Position numbers and translations under genes: made by a program. A stretch of DNA of 64,000 nucleotides from Aeromonas salmonicida subsp. salmonicida (lineage in GTDB: Bacteria > Pseudomonadota > Gammaproteobacteria > Enterobacterales > Aeromonadaceae), in NCBI RefSeq assembly GCF_001643305.1, contig NZ_LSGW01000118.1:53981-117980 (forward strand), in the 5' to 3' direction. The notes beneath the pieces were generated by a model. It had not been told where the DNA came from, searched no databases, and was given only the letters and a program-made list of their open reading frames with translations. Positions 9,118-19,555 of this stretch are shown here, in pieces (position 1 is the stretch's first letter; each line of letters starts with the position of its first letter).

Positions 9118-9591
9118 TCAGTGAATGACGCCGTCGGACTCATCAAACACCAGCTCTTCCATCTGCTGGTAGGCATTTTCACTGCCCGGCACATTGAACA
9201 GCACCATCATGACAACCCACTTCAGGTCATCCAGCTCGATATCCGGTTTATCCAGCTCGAGCAGTCGCTCGATACAGATTTCGCGGGTTTCGGCATTCAG
9301 CACCTGGGCTTGTTCCAGAAAGAGCAGAAAGCCGCGGCACTCGGTACCAAGGCGGGCCAGCTCCTGCGGGGCATAGATACGCATCGAGCCTTGCGCGCTG
9401 GCGGCGACATACACCTCCCGCTCGCTATCATGCAGATTGGCCAGCCTTTCCAGCCAGTTGAGCGCCTTCTCGATCTCGTCCTTGTCGAAACCGGCCCGGC
9501 TCAGTTCGTCGGTGAGTTCATTTTGTTCGACCATCACATCTGCATCGCTGTGGATGTAGGTCTCGAAAAGGTACATCAGTACATCAAACAT
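9118..9591 (-). CDS. smg: Smg family protein (DUF494)
   Basis: Acidic protein of 157 residues (MFDVLMYLFETYIHSDAD start), the family encoded beside dprA in most gammaproteobacteria. The ATG at 9591 lies within the dprA coding end (8-base overlap), so the two are co-translated. Helical throughout, with no signal peptide or membrane segment. The function is unknown; synteny with dprA, def and fmt is the main information. Confidence 0.88.
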   Translation of the reverse strand: MFDVLMYLFETYIHSDADVMVEQNELTDELSRAGFDKDEIEKALNWLERLANLHDSEREVYVAASAQGSMRIYAPQELARLGTECRGFLLFLEQAQVLNAETREICIERLLELDKPDIELDDLKWVVMMVLFNVPGSENAYQQMEELVFDESDGVIH

Positions 9592-10699
9592 GATTCGCCC
9601 TCCTCGCTCTGACGTATCCACCGGCTACCGCTATCACTGCGCCTGCCAGTTCCAGCTCTACCAACCTGCCCAATACCACTTCGACAGGAAGCTGGGACCG
9701 TTCGGCGACGGTATCCACGCTCGTGGTCTCATAATCTACGTTATCCAACAAATCGGCATAAGGCAATTCGCTATTATGCTCTTGCTCAAGCAATCCAGCC
9801 TCTTTGCGCACCAGACTGACCAATCCGGGAAGCTCTTCCACTATATCGGCCGCACTCAACACAAGTTTGGCCCCCTGCTGGATTAATTTATTGCAACCCA
9901 GAGCCTGCCCATTTTGTGGCGCTCCCGGCACGGCAAACACTTCGCGCCCCTGTTCCAGTGCGTAACGCGCCGTGATGAGTGACCCGCTCTGCTCGGCAGC
10001 CTCCACCACCAGGGTACCCAGCGACAGGCCACTGATGATGCGGTTGCGACGGGGAAAATGTTCGGCCAGCGGCCCCTTGTCCGGCGCCAACTCTGAGATG
10101 AGCAAGCCGCCGCTCTCCAGGATCTGGCCAGCCAGCCCCTGATGACGCTTGGGATAGAGGCAATCCAGGCCGGAGCCCAACACCGCAAGCGTGATACCGC
10201 CCGCAGCAAGCGTCTGCTGATGGCAGACACCATCTATGCCGAGCGCCAGCCCCGAGGTAATCGCCAGTCCACACCCTACCAGCTCGCTACACAAACGCGC
10301 GGCATTGTCCTTGCCGGCATAAGTGGGATGACGCGTCCCTACCATAGCCAATTGCGGCAACGACAAGGCTGCGACATTTCCGCGACAATAGAGCAGCAAG
10401 GGGGCGGCAGGGATCTCTTTCAGCAGGTCGGGATTGGCGGGATCATCGGGACAAATCAGGTGATTGCCGGGCATGGCAGCCCAGTTCAGCCCCAGCTCTA
10501 CCACCGGCAGCGGCCATCTGAGCTGCCGTATCTGGGACGAGTGGAGACCCTGCGCCCGCAAACCGCCATCATCGCACTCAAACAGGGCTTTTATGTCACC
10601 ATCGAAGCGGGCAAGCAGGCGGGAGGCAGTAACCGGGCCTATGCCAGTAACGGCATCCAGCGTCAGCCACAGTGAAAGCCGCCCGGATGGAAATGGCAC
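9584..10699 (-). CDS. dprA: DNA-processing protein DprA (Smf)
   Basis: Protein of 371 residues that binds incoming single-stranded DNA and loads RecA in natural transformation. Rossmann-like core motifs are present: MVGTRHPTYAGKDNA, TSGLALGIDGVCHQ, VLGSGLDCLYPKRH and FPRRNRIISGLS. N-terminal helix-hairpin-helix and C-terminal winged-helix regions flank it. The start is a GTG at 10699, two bases from the stop of the upstream LysM gene. Intact length implies function, relevant to the many signs of DNA exchange in this window. Confidence 0.94.
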   Translation of the reverse strand: MPFPSGRLSLWLTLDAVTGIGPVTASRLLARFDGDIKALFECDDGGLRAQGLHSSQIRQLRWPLPVVELGLNWAAMPGNHLICPDDPANPDLLKEIPAAPLLLYCRGNVAALSLPQLAMVGTRHPTYAGKDNAARLCSELVGCGLAITSGLALGIDGVCHQQTLAAGGITLAVLGSGLDCLYPKRHQGLAGQILESGGLLISELAPDKGPLAEHFPRRNRIISGLSLGTLVVEAAEQSGSLITARYALEQGREVFAVPGAPQNGQALGCNKLIQQGAKLVLSAADIVEELPGLVSLVRKEAGLLEQEHNSELPYADLLDNVDYETTSVDTVAERSQLPVEVVLGRLVELELAGAVIAVAGGYVRARRANHV

Positions 10700-10700
10700 G

Positions 10701-11789
10701 TTAGAAGTTACTGACCTGATAGCCGGAGCTGACCATGCCCTGGCTCTGCATGATGAGGCCGTAGCTCAGCTTGTCGTACACCTTGAACAGCATGACGCGC
10801 GCCACCGCCTCCGACGGCAGGGAGGGCTTGCCGGCAGAATAGAACGCCTTGTCATAGACGGAAGAGTACTCTTTGTAAGCGACCTTGCCGTTCTTGCTCA
10901 CCAGCTGGGCGCCAGGTCGCCGCACCTCCAGCACATCGCCGGGGGAAACCTGATCGCGCAGCCCCTTATTGATGAGAACGACGTCAAACTTGCCGCCACC
11001 ACGAGTCTTGCTCAGCAGATCTATGATGTAACCCGGCGAAATAACGGGCGCGGCTTTAGGAGTGAATACGGCGAAGAGACTCTCTTGCGGCGGGAAGGGC
11101 ATCACCTTGTCTCCCTGGTATACCTCCCGCTGGCTGTGGCTGAGCGTGACTCGGGTACGATCATCCGCCAGCCGCTCCTCGGCTCTGGCCGTGCCGACAA
11201 ACACAGCTTCCTGCCCCAGCAACTCACCTGTCTCCTTGTCCTTGTACAAGCTCCCCGGGTGGTAGATGCCGTAGTCCTGACCCGGGGTCAGCGATCCCTG
11301 TACATACAGTGTGTCTCCCTCCAGCATGCCGATATGCGCCTCATCGTTGCCGAGCACATAAGGCAGCGGTTTCGCCTGCTGGCTGTCGGCCAGGATATGG
11401 TCGGTACGCAGGAAGGGACCTATCTCGCTGAGCGGCAACGTCGGGATCGGATTGGCCTTGTTCTCGTAACGGCTCTTGGGAGAGAGGTGAACCACTGGCT
11501 TGCCCCCCTGCATCGCTTTGCCGAGGCGAGGCTCGCCATTGACCCAGCTCAGATGCAGCACGTCACCGGGATAGATCCAGTGCGGGTTGGCAATCTGGGG
11601 ATTGATGTTCCAGAGACGGGGCCAGAGCCAGGGTTGTGCCAGATACCGGCCTGAAATATCCCAGAGGGTGTCACCCTTTTGCACGACATAGCGCTCGGGA
11701 TAACCCGCTTTCAGTGTCAACTGGTCGGCCATGGCAGCCTGGCTCAGAGTGGCCAGCAGGCAAGCGAGGATGGTTTGCTTCAGATACAT
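10701..11789 (-). CDS. Secreted LysM domain protein
   Basis: Protein of 362 residues with a signal peptide (MYLKQTILACLLATLSQAAMA) and one LysM domain at about residues 35-85 (YVVQKGDTLWDISGRYL... IYPGDVLHL). The remaining 270 residues show no catalytic motif. LysM domains bind peptidoglycan glycan strands, so the protein likely sits at the cell wall. Vibrio and Aeromonas have the same gene upstream of dprA and divergent from def. The ATG at 11789 has a GGGAG ribosome site. Confidence 0.85.
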   Translation of the reverse strand: MYLKQTILACLLATLSQAAMADQLTLKAGYPERYVVQKGDTLWDISGRYLAQPWLWPRLWNINPQIANPHWIYPGDVLHLSWVNGEPRLGKAMQGGKPVVHLSPKSRYENKANPIPTLPLSEIGPFLRTDHILADSQQAKPLPYVLGNDEAHIGMLEGDTLYVQGSLTPGQDYGIYHPGSLYKDKETGELLGQEAVFVGTARAEERLADDRTRVTLSHSQREVYQGDKVMPFPPQESLFAVFTPKAAPVISPGYIIDLLSKTRGGGKFDVVLINKGLRDQVSPGDVLEVRRPGAQLVSKNGKVAYKEYSSVYDKAFYSAGKPSLPSEAVARVMLFKVYDKLSYGLIMQSQGMVSSGYQVSNF

Positions 11790-11897
11790 AACACTCCCTG
11801 TTACTTCTGCGCGCAAAGTGTTGCTGTTTTTTGTCGGCGTAAATGACTAGAATTACGCCAATATTGACTGCATTTATACGAAACTAAAGAAAAAACT

Positions 11898-12410
11898 ATG
11901 GCCATTCTAGATGTATTGCGTTTTCCCGATGAACGTCTGCGCACAGTTGCAGCCCCTGTCGAGACCTTTACACCCGAGTTACAACACATTGTAGATGATA
12001 TGTTCGAAACCATGTACGCGGAGGAAGGCATAGGCCTGGCCGCCACTCAGGTCGACATTCATCAGCGCATCATAGTGATCGATGTCTCTGAGAACCGTGA
12101 AGATCCTCTGGTATTGATCAACCCCGAGATCCTCGAGCAAGCGGGCAGCACAGGCATCGAAGAGGGCTGCCTCTCGGTGCCCGACCACAGAGCTCTGGTG
12201 CCACGCGCCGAGTGGGTCAAGGTACGTGCACTGGATCGCAACGGCCAGCCGTTCGAGCTGGAAGCGGACGATCTGCTCGCTATCTGCATACAGCATGAGA
12301 TGGATCATCTGATCGGCAAGCTGTTTGTGGATTACTTGTCTCCGCTCAAGCGCCAGCGCATTCGCCAGAAGCTGGAAAAGATGGCCCGTGAAGATCGCAA
12401 AGCCCTCTGA
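11898..12410 (+). CDS. def: Peptide deformylase
   Basis: Iron-dependent enzyme of 170 residues removing formyl groups from nascent protein N termini. All three motifs are intact: GIGLAATQ (44-51), EGCLS with metal ligand Cys91, and QHEMDH with ligands His133 and His137 and catalytic Glu134. It is the first gene of a rightward operon def-fmt-rsmB-trkA. The 12-base gap to fmt supports co-transcription. Confidence 0.97.
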   Translation: MAILDVLRFPDERLRTVAAPVETFTPELQHIVDDMFETMYAEEGIGLAATQVDIHQRIIVIDVSENREDPLVLINPEILEQAGSTGIEEGCLSVPDHRALVPRAEWVKVRALDRNGQPFELEADDLLAICIQHEMDHLIGKLFVDYLSPLKRQRIRQKLEKMAREDRKAL

Positions 12411-12422
12411 GGATCTGCCCCA

Positions 12423-13367
12423 TTGAATAAGCTGAAACTGATTTTTGCCGGTACTCCCGACTTCGCCGCCCGTCACCTGGCGGCGTTGTTGTCTTCCGAC
12501 CACGAGGTCGTTGCCGTTTATACCCAGCCGGACAAGCCTGCTGGCCGTGGTCAGAAGCTCACCGCCAGCCCGGTCAAGGAACTGGCTCTGACCCACAATC
12601 TGCCGGTTTACCAACCAGCTTCCCTGCGCAAAGAAGAGGCGCAAGCCGAACTGGCTTCTCTGGGCGCCGACTTGATGGTGGTAGTGGCCTACGGCTTGAT
12701 CCTGCCCAAGGTGGTGCTCGATACCCCGCGTCTGGGCTGTATCAACGTGCATGGATCTTTGCTGCCGCGCTGGCGCGGTGCAGCCCCGATCCAGCGCTCC
12801 ATCTGGGCGGGTGATACCGAAACCGGCGTGACCATCATGCAGATGGATGTGGGGCTGGATACTGGCGCCATGATCAGAAAAGTGACCTGTCCCATCGCCG
12901 CCAACGAAACCTCCACCAGCCTGTATGACAAGCTGGCCGAGCTGGGCCCGCAGGCACTGGTCGACACCATCAATGCCATGGCCGCCGGTGAAACCGCAGC
13001 CGAGGAGCAAGACGATGCGCTGGCCAACTATGCCGAGAAGCTCTCCAAAGAGGAGGCTCGCATCGACTGGTCGATGGAAGCCGTCGCCATAGATCGCTGC
13101 ATCCGCGCCTTCAATCCCTGGCCCATCAGCTGGTTTGAGGTGGCGGGACAGACTATCAAGGTGTGGCAGGCCGAGGTCATCAACAGCGACCATGGCCAAC
13201 CTACCGGCACCCTGCTCAAGGCCGACAAGCAGGGGATCGACATCGCTACTGGCCTGGGTGTCCTGCGCCTGCTGACCCTGCAACCACCCGGCAAGAAGGC
13301 CATGTCCGTTTCGGATCTGCTCAACTCTCGCCGCGACTGGTTTGAACCCGGCACGCAATTGAATTGA
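12423..13367 (+). CDS. fmt: Methionyl-tRNA formyltransferase
   Basis: Enzyme of 314 residues that formylates initiator Met-tRNA using 10-formyltetrahydrofolate. [12 protein letters not shown] at the N terminus, the catalytic [19 protein letters not shown] block and the DVGLDTG loop are present, followed by the C-terminal tRNA-binding domain. The start is a TTG at 12423, with TGAGGA upstream overlapping the def stop. It pairs functionally with def. Confidence 0.96.
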   Translation: MNKLKLIFAGTPDFAARHLAALLSSDHEVVAVYTQPDKPAGRGQKLTASPVKELALTHNLPVYQPASLRKEEAQAELASLGADLMVVVAYGLILPKVVLDTPRLGCINVHGSLLPRWRGAAPIQRSIWAGDTETGVTIMQMDVGLDTGAMIRKVTCPIAANETSTSLYDKLAELGPQALVDTINAMAAGETAAEEQDDALANYAEKLSKEEARIDWSMEAVAIDRCIRAFNPWPISWFEVAGQTIKVWQAEVINSDHGQPTGTLLKADKQGIDIATGLGVLRLLTLQPPGKKAMSVSDLLNSRRDWFEPGTQLN

Positions 13368-13412
13368 AACAAGCGGGGCCCAGGCCCCGACTTGCGCATC
13401 TAAGGTAACACT

Positions 13413-14705
13413 ATGAAAACACGTGCACAGGCCGCTCTCGTTATTCAACAGGTGCTGGATCAGGGCCAATCCCTCTCCGCTGTTCTGCCTGCTGCCCAGG
13501 AGAAGGTTGCGCCCCGCGATCGCGCCCTCCTGCAAGAACTCTGCTATGGCACCCTGCGCTGGCTGCCCCGCCTCGACGCTGCGGTGGGCGAGATGATGGA
13601 CAAGCCGCTCAAGAACAAGAGCCGCATCTTCCACTATCTGATCCTGGTCGGCCTCTATCAGCTCATCTACACCCGCATTCCGGCCCACGCTGCCGTGGCC
13701 GAGACAGTCAACGCCGTCAAGCTGCTCAAGGGTACCTCCTTGCGCGGCCTCATCAACGGTGTGCTGCGCAACTTCCAGCGCAGCGCCGAAGTCATATTGC
13801 TGCGCATCGACCGAGTCCCCAGTATTCGCCTCGGTCACCCGGAGTGGCTCACCAAGCGCCTGCGTCAGGCCTATCCCGAAGATTGGGAATTCATCATGGA
13901 GGCCAACAATCAGCGCCCCCCCATGTGGATCCGCAACAATAGCCAGCGCCAGGGCCGCGAGCAGATGCTGGCTCGCATGGCCGAGGTCGGCATCAATGCG
14001 GTTGCCGGTCAGGAGGGCGAAGATTGCATTCTGCTGGAACGTCCCTGCGACGTGACCAAGCTGCCCGGTTTCGAGACAGGTGACTGCTCGGTGCAAGACG
14101 GTGCTGCCCAACAGGCCGCCCGACTGCTCGATCCGCAGCCGGGTGAGTGGGTGCTGGATGCCTGTGCCGCTCCCGGTGGCAAGACGGCCCACCTGCTTGA
14201 GCGTCAACCCGCGCTGGCTGGCGTAGTGGCCGTGGATGCCGACGAGAACCGCCTCAAGCGGGTGCAGGAAAACCTGGATCGTATCGGCCTCCAGGCCCGG
14301 GTGATCCATGGCGATGCCAGCACCCCTGAGCTGTGGTGGCCACAAGGCCAGTTCGACCGCATCCTGCTGGACGCCCCCTGCTCCGCCACCGGTGTCATCC
14401 GTCGTCACCCCGACATCAAGTGGTTGCGCCGGGATCAGGACATCCGCGAGCTGGCCGAGTTGCAGCGCCGTATTCTGATCGCCCTCTGGTCGAAACTGAA
14501 AAGCGGCGGTACTCTGCTCTACGCTACCTGCTCAGTGCTGCCGGAAGAGAACCGCGAACAGATCCGCGCCTTCCTGGCCACTACGCCGGATGCAACCCTG
14601 GTGCCGCTGCACGCGCAGGACACACCAGATTGTCCGGGCCGCCAGTTCCTGCCAGGCGAAGCCGAGATGGATGGCTTCTACTACGCCAAGCTGATCAAGC
14701 GATAG
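13413..14705 (+). CDS. rsmB: 16S rRNA (cytosine-967 C5) methyltransferase RsmB
   Basis: Protein of 430 residues with an N-terminal NusB-like RNA-binding domain (1-140) and a C-terminal SAM methyltransferase domain. The SAM motif DACAAPGGKTAHLLE is near residue 250, and the two conserved cysteines are in DAPCSATG and YATCSVLPEEN (the latter being the nucleophile in the family). It modifies C967 of 16S rRNA. Third gene of the def operon, ATG start. Confidence 0.95.
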   Translation: MKTRAQAALVIQQVLDQGQSLSAVLPAAQEKVAPRDRALLQELCYGTLRWLPRLDAAVGEMMDKPLKNKSRIFHYLILVGLYQLIYTRIPAHAAVAETVNAVKLLKGTSLRGLINGVLRNFQRSAEVILLRIDRVPSIRLGHPEWLTKRLRQAYPEDWEFIMEANNQRPPMWIRNNSQRQGREQMLARMAEVGINAVAGQEGEDCILLERPCDVTKLPGFETGDCSVQDGAAQQAARLLDPQPGEWVLDACAAPGGKTAHLLERQPALAGVVAVDADENRLKRVQENLDRIGLQARVIHGDASTPELWWPQGQFDRILLDAPCSATGVIRRHPDIKWLRRDQDIRELAELQRRILIALWSKLKSGGTLLYATCSVLPEENREQIRAFLATTPDATLVPLHAQDTPDCPGRQFLPGEAEMDGFYYAKLIKR

Positions 14706-14862
14706 GCAGAGCAGTGACCATGATCATGAGGGGTGCTGGCTGACAGCCCCCATTACTGCGCAACATCGAGCACGTTTTCCCTATGAAAATCACCATGTTG
14801 ATGACTGATCCCTGCCATATTGTCAGCGGTAACAACCCATCCTCGTCCCAAGAGGGGTCCCA

Positions 14863-16239
14863 ATGAAGATCATCATTCTGGGCGCAGGCCAGGTCGGTGG
14901 CACCCTGGCCGAAAACCTGGCCGGAGAGAACAACGACATCACCATAGTCGATACCGACAGCGACCGTCTGCGGGAGCTGCAGGACAAGTTCGACCTGCGG
15001 GTGGTGAATGGTCACGGCGCCCACCCCAGGGTACTGCGCGAGGCGGGTGCACAGGATGCGGACATGCTGGTGGCGGTCACCAACAGCGACGAAACCAACA
15101 TGATCGCCTGCCAGGTGGCCTACTCCCTGTTCAATACCCCGAACAAGGTGGCGCGCATTCGCTCCCCGGCTTATCTGACCGAGCGGGACCGGCTGTTTTT
15201 ACCGGAATCCGTGCCGGTGGATCACCTGATAGCGCCAGAACAGCTGGTCACCGACTATGTTCGCCGACTGATCGAATATCCCGGCGCCTTGCAAGTGGTG
15301 GACTTTGCCGGTGGCAAGGTGGGTCTGGTGGCAGTCAAGGCCTACTATGGTGGCCCCCTGGTGGGCAATGCTCTCTCCACTCTGCGGGATCACATGCCCA
15401 ACATAGAGACCCGGGTAGCGGCCATCTTCCGCCAGGGCCGCTCCATCCGTCCGCAAGGCACCACCATCATAGAAGCGGATGACGAAGTGTTCTTCGTCGC
15501 TGCCGCCGGTCATATTCGGGCCGTCATGTCGGAGCTCCAGCGGCTCGAGAGCCCTTATCGCCGCATCATGATAGTCGGGGGTGGCAACATAGGGGCCGGT
15601 CTCGCCCGTCAGCTGGAGAAGCGCTACAGCGTCAAGCTCATAGAGCGTAACCAGAAACGGGCCGAGCAACTCTCGGAACAGTTGGAGAACACCATCGTCT
15701 TCTGTGGTGATGCAGCGGATCAGGAGTTGCTGGCCGAGGAGCACATCGATCAGATCGATGTCTTCATCGCGGTCACCAACGAGGATGAGGCCAACATAAT
15801 GTCGGCCCTGCTCGCCAAGAAGATGGGTGCCAAGAAGACAATGGTGCTTATCCAGCGCAGCGCCTACGTGGATCTGGTGCAGGGCGGCTCCATCGACATC
15901 GCCATCTCGCCACAGCAGGCCACCATTTCGGCCCTGCTGACCCACGTGCGCCGGGCCGATATTGCCAACGTCTACAGCCTGCGCCGCGGGGCGGCCGAAG
16001 CCATCGAGGCCATAGCCCACGGTGACGAGAACACCTCCAAGGTGGTGGGCAAGACGGTGGGCGAGCTCAAGCTGCCGCCCGGCACCACCATAGGCGCCGT
16101 TGTCCGCGGTGATGAGGTGCTGATCGCCCACGATCGCACCCAGATCCAGCAGGATGACCATGTGGTGATGTTCCTGGTGGACAAGAAGTACATACCGGAA
16201 GTGGAACGGCTATTCCAGCCAAGTCCCTTCTTCCTGTAA
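14863..16239 (+). CDS. trkA: Trk potassium uptake regulatory subunit TrkA
   Basis: Peripheral membrane NAD(H)/ATP-binding protein of 458 residues that gates TrkH. It has two tandem RCK halves: dinucleotide motif [10 protein letters not shown] at residues 6-15, a second [11 protein letters not shown] near 240, each followed by a TrkA-C domain. The arrangement and length match E. coli. trkH follows after 95 bp, whereas in E. coli trkH is unlinked. Confidence 0.96.
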   Translation: MKIIILGAGQVGGTLAENLAGENNDITIVDTDSDRLRELQDKFDLRVVNGHGAHPRVLREAGAQDADMLVAVTNSDETNMIACQVAYSLFNTPNKVARIRSPAYLTERDRLFLPESVPVDHLIAPEQLVTDYVRRLIEYPGALQVVDFAGGKVGLVAVKAYYGGPLVGNALSTLRDHMPNIETRVAAIFRQGRSIRPQGTTIIEADDEVFFVAAAGHIRAVMSELQRLESPYRRIMIVGGGNIGAGLARQLEKRYSVKLIERNQKRAEQLSEQLENTIVFCGDAADQELLAEEHIDQIDVFIAVTNEDEANIMSALLAKKMGAKKTMVLIQRSAYVDLVQGGSIDIAISPQQATISALLTHVRRADIANVYSLRRGAAEAIEAIAHGDENTSKVVGKTVGELKLPPGTTIGAVVRGDEVLIAHDRTQIQQDDHVVMFLVDKKYIPEVERLFQPSPFFL

Positions 16240-16334
16240 TCTGCCATGCATCCAGCCAGCACAACCCAGACCCGGCACTGCCTCCCAATGGAAGTATCCG
16301 GGTCTCTTGTCACTCAACGACCAGGTTATCCTGC

Positions 16335-17777
16335 ATGATCAAGCTGCGTCCTATCATCTTCACTCTGGGGCTGGTGCTCTCCAAGCTGGCCCTGTTTATG
16401 TGGTTGCCCACCCTGCTTGCCCTGTTCACCGGCTCGGAGGGATTTGTCGAGTTCCTCAAATCCGTGCTGATCACCCATGGTGCTGCTTTGCTCTGCCTCC
16501 ACTACGGCCGCAAGGCGGCGTTTCACCTCGGCGTGCGTGAGATGTTCCTGCTCACCACCTCTGTCTGGGTCGTGGCCTGCATCTTCGGGGCGTTGCCTTT
16601 CGTCTTCATCACCCACATCGGCTTTGCCGATGCCTATTTCGAGACAATGTCAGGGGTCACCACCACGGGATCCACAGTGCTCTCGGGGCTGGACGGCATG
16701 GCACACAGCATACTGCTGTGGCGTTCTACCCTGCAGTGGCTGGGGGGCGTGGGCTTTATCGTGATGGCGGTGGCGGTACTGCCCTACCTCAACGTAGGCG
16801 GCATGAAATTGTTCCAGACCGAGAGCTCGGATTGGTCTGACAAGAGTGCCCCCCGCGCCAAGACGGTGGCCAACAACATAGTGGTGGTCTATCTGGTGCT
16901 CTCCATGTGTTGCTTCCTCGCCTACTGGGTGAGCGGCATGACGCTGTTCGAGGCGGTCAACCACGCCATGACCACGCTCAGTACCGGGGGGTATTCCACC
17001 TCGGACCAATCCATGTCCCACTTTTCCCATTCGGCGCACTGGATAGGTACCCTCTTCATGTTTCTCGGGGGGCTGCCCTTCCTGCTCTATGTGCAGAGCC
17101 TGAGTCGCCGTGACAACAGCTTGCTCAAGGATGCTCAGGTGCAGGGCTTCTTCTGGCTGGTAGTCTGGGTCACAGTCGTCGTCACATTTTATCTGTGGGT
17201 CAGAGATATCTACGGCTTTATGGATGCCCTGCGCATCAGCAGCTTCAATATCGTCTCCGTGCTCACCACTACGGGGTATGGCCTCGGCGACTTCGGCACC
17301 TGGGGACCCCTCACCAGCATCATCTTCATCATCTTGCTGGCACTGGGCGCCTGTTCCGGCTCCACTGCCGGCGGTCTCAAGATTTTCCGGGTGCAGGTAG
17401 CATTCGCCCTGTTCAAAAAGCAGATGCGCCAGCTGATGCATCCCTCAGCTGTCTTCCCGCAGAAGTACAACGGCCGCCCAGTCAGCGATGCCATCATTCG
17501 ATCCATGATCTCCTTCGTGCTGGCCTACTTCGCCATCATATTGCTGATCGCCGCCCTGCTCGCCGCCATCGGCCTGGACCCCCTGACTGCCATCTCGGGT
17601 TCCATCACTGCGGTTGCAAACGTGGGCCCCGGCATGGGCCCCGTCATAGGACCCAGCACCAACTTCGCCACCCTGCCGGACTCTGCCAAGTGGATATTGT
17701 CGTTCGGCATGCTGCTGGGGCGCCTCGAGATCCTGACCGTGGCCGTGATCTTCTTCCCCTCGTTCTGGAAGCAGTAA
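16335..17777 (+). CDS. trkH: Trk potassium transporter channel subunit TrkH
   Basis: Integral membrane protein of 480 residues with about ten hydrophobic segments and four pore-loop repeats. The filter-type glycine segments can be seen in SGVTTTGSTVL, TTLSTGGYST, TTTGYGLGDFG and ANVGPGMGP. With TrkA it forms the constitutive K+ uptake system. Start ATG at 16335. A bidirectional terminator separates it from convergent rmuC. Confidence 0.95.
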   Translation: MIKLRPIIFTLGLVLSKLALFMWLPTLLALFTGSEGFVEFLKSVLITHGAALLCLHYGRKAAFHLGVREMFLLTTSVWVVACIFGALPFVFITHIGFADAYFETMSGVTTTGSTVLSGLDGMAHSILLWRSTLQWLGGVGFIVMAVAVLPYLNVGGMKLFQTESSDWSDKSAPRAKTVANNIVVVYLVLSMCCFLAYWVSGMTLFEAVNHAMTTLSTGGYSTSDQSMSHFSHSAHWIGTLFMFLGGLPFLLYVQSLSRRDNSLLKDAQVQGFFWLVVWVTVVVTFYLWVRDIYGFMDALRISSFNIVSVLTTTGYGLGDFGTWGPLTSIIFIILLALGACSGSTAGGLKIFRVQVAFALFKKQMRQLMHPSAVFPQKYNGRPVSDAIIRSMISFVLAYFAIILLIAALLAAIGLDPLTAISGSITAVANVGPGMGPVIGPSTNFATLPDSAKWILSFGMLLGRLEILTVAVIFFPSFWKQ

Positions 17778-17809
17778 TTCCTGCCAGGATAGCGATAACA
17801 CAGAAAACA

Positions 17810-17835
17810 GAAGGGCAGCCTTGCGGCTGCCCTTC
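17810..17835. terminator. Shared terminator between trkH and rmuC
   Basis: Hairpin GAAGGGCAGCC-TTGC-GGCTGCCCTTC. The T-rich flank (TGTTTTCTGTG) is on the rmuC side, so it chiefly ends the leftward transcript. Confidence 0.75.
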
Positions 17836-17864
17836 TCCATCTCATATGCTGGCAAGGCTCGGCG

Positions 17865-19205
17865 CTATTCGGCCGGGTCTTCCCGTTCCAGCGCACGATT
17901 GACCAGCGTCTCGGGCAGGGGCTTGGTCACCTCCACCCCCAGCTCGCGGAAACGCTCGACCTGGGCGATCAGGTTGCCACGGCCGTTGACCAGCCGCCCC
18001 ATCGCCTTGTCATAGCTCTCCTGCGCCTTGTGAAGACTGCCCCCCATCTGCTGCATCTCTTCCACAAACAGCCGCAGCTTCTCGTAGAGGCGCCCGGCAC
18101 GCTCGGCAATCTGGCGGGCATTCTGGTTCTGCCGTTCGTAGCGCCACAGGTTCTCTATGGTCCGCAGCGCCACCATCAGGTTGGTGGGACTTACCAGCAA
18201 GATGTTATTGTCGAGGCCGAAGCGTACCAGGGAAGGGTCCGCCTCCAGCGCGGTAAGGAAGGCGGGCTCCACCGCCACAAACATCAACACGTAGTCGAGG
18301 GTACGCACCCCGGGCAGCTGCTGGTAATCCTTGCGGCCCAGCTCGCGGATATGGTTGCGCACCGAGGCGACGTGCTCCTTGAGCGCTACCGCTTTTTCCA
18401 GCGCGTCATCGGTGTTGTACCAGCGCTCGTAGGCGGTCAGCGACACCTTGGCGTCTATGATGATGTCTTTCTCTTGCGGCAGATGGACGATCACGTCGGG
18501 CTGATAGCGCTTGCCCTTGTCCAGCTCGATATTGACCTGGGTGTGGTACTCGTGGCCCTCACGCAGACCGCATTCACTGAGGATGCGGGCCAGCACTACC
18601 TCCCCCCAGTTACCCTGCTGCTTGCTGTCCCCCTTGAGGGCGCGGGTCAGGGCTGCCGCCTCTTCGGTCATGCGGGCATTGAGCTCGGCCAGACGCTCCA
18701 GTTCGAACTTGAGGCTGTGGCGCTGGGCCGTCTCCTGGGCGTGGGTTTCTCCCACCTGGCGACGGAAGCCTTCCAGCTGCTCTTTCAGCGGTGTCAGCAG
18801 CAGATCCAGACTGTTCTGGTTCAGGTCGCGAAAGTTACCCGAATTCTGCTCGAAAATACGATTGGCGAGGTTTTCAAACTGCTGGCTGAGACGCTGTTCC
18901 CCATCCCGCTGCAGTTGCAGCTTCTCGGCGGCGGCCAGTCGCTCGCTGCGCAGGGTGGCTTCGGCATCCTTGAGGCGGGCAGTGAGCTTGATGAGCAGGG
19001 TCTGCTGCTGATCAAGCTTCTGCTGACCCTGCATCCGCTCATCCTGCAATTCGTCGAAGCGATCCTGCAGCGCCTGATGGCGCTCCTGGGTCAGCAGCAA
19101 CTCCTGCTCCTGGGCGCTGGCAAAGCGGCGCCCTGCCAACCAGCCGACACAGAGGGCGAGCAGGGCTGCCAGCAGCGCCGGCCCCCAGGTCGCCAGCTCG
19201 ATCAT
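17865..19205 (-). CDS. rmuC: DNA recombination protein RmuC
   Basis: Protein of 446 residues: an N-terminal membrane segment (residues 6-25), a long Gln/Glu-rich coiled coil to about 170, then the RmuC nuclease-like domain with GNWGEVVLARILSECGL and PDVIVHLPQEKDIIIDAKVSL (the DAK of PD-(D/E)xK enzymes). RmuC limits inversions at short inverted repeats in E. coli. Its start overlaps the stop of the upstream small membrane gene by four bases. Confidence 0.93.
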   Translation of the reverse strand: MIELATWGPALLAALLALCVGWLAGRRFASAQEQELLLTQERHQALQDRFDELQDERMQGQQKLDQQQTLLIKLTARLKDAEATLRSERLAAAEKLQLQRDGEQRLSQQFENLANRIFEQNSGNFRDLNQNSLDLLLTPLKEQLEGFRRQVGETHAQETAQRHSLKFELERLAELNARMTEEAAALTRALKGDSKQQGNWGEVVLARILSECGLREGHEYHTQVNIELDKGKRYQPDVIVHLPQEKDIIIDAKVSLTAYERWYNTDDALEKAVALKEHVASVRNHIRELGRKDYQQLPGVRTLDYVLMFVAVEPAFLTALEADPSLVRFGLDNNILLVSPTNLMVALRTIENLWRYERQNQNARQIAERAGRLYEKLRLFVEEMQQMGGSLHKAQESYDKAMGRLVNGRGNLIAQVERFRELGVEVTKPLPETLVNRALEREDPAE

Positions 19206-19429
19206 TTGCGGCTCCGCTGACGCAGGAAGAGCTCAAGGTAACGGTTGAGCAGCAGCCAGAGCAGCACGTAGAGGAGGTAGGCGGCCAGCACCACCCACTT
19301 GTGACTGTTAACCCCGGTATCGAGCTCGGCGAATTCGATACCCTTGATGCGACAGTAAGCCCACATCAGCAGAGGGAAGATATACAACAGAGAAGCACGC
19401 CACAAAAATAACCACATGAGTTCATTCAA
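19202..19429 (-). CDS. Small membrane protein upstream of rmuC
   Basis: Hypothetical protein of 75 residues (TTG start) or 71 from the ATG at 19417. Two hydrophobic segments (about residues 5-25 and 45-65) are separated by a short polar loop, with a basic C terminus RQRSRK. It overlaps rmuC by ATGA, implying a two-gene operon. I do not recognise the family. Confidence 0.6.
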   Translation of the reverse strand: MNELMWLFLWRASLLYIFPLLMWAYCRIKGIEFAELDTGVNSHKWVVLAAYLLYVLLWLLLNRYLELFLRQRSRK

Positions 19430-19527
19430 TCCCGCAAAAAGACCCGCCTAGCTTACACAAGGGCAACCCGGCTTGCGATCCTGACCGCCGCTATTCTCTG
19501 GCTTGCCAGCAGAAACTTGGATAAAAT

Positions 19528-19543
19528 TAACCCCTAATAGGTA
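19528..19543. promoter_or_regulatory. Possible NarP/NarL 7-2-7 site upstream of napF
   Basis: The minus strand reads TACCTAT-TA-GGGGTTA; the first heptamer fits TACYYMT and the second matches its inverse at 5 of 7 positions. It lies 12 bp before the napF ATG, inside what would be the leader. Confidence 0.3.
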
Positions 19544-19555
19544 TCGGGGGTGAGC

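Noticed and set aside
11979..14408. 809-codon open frame on the minus strand across def, fmt and rsmB
   Set aside because: Composition follows the codon bias of the three conserved plus-strand genes; no family signature.
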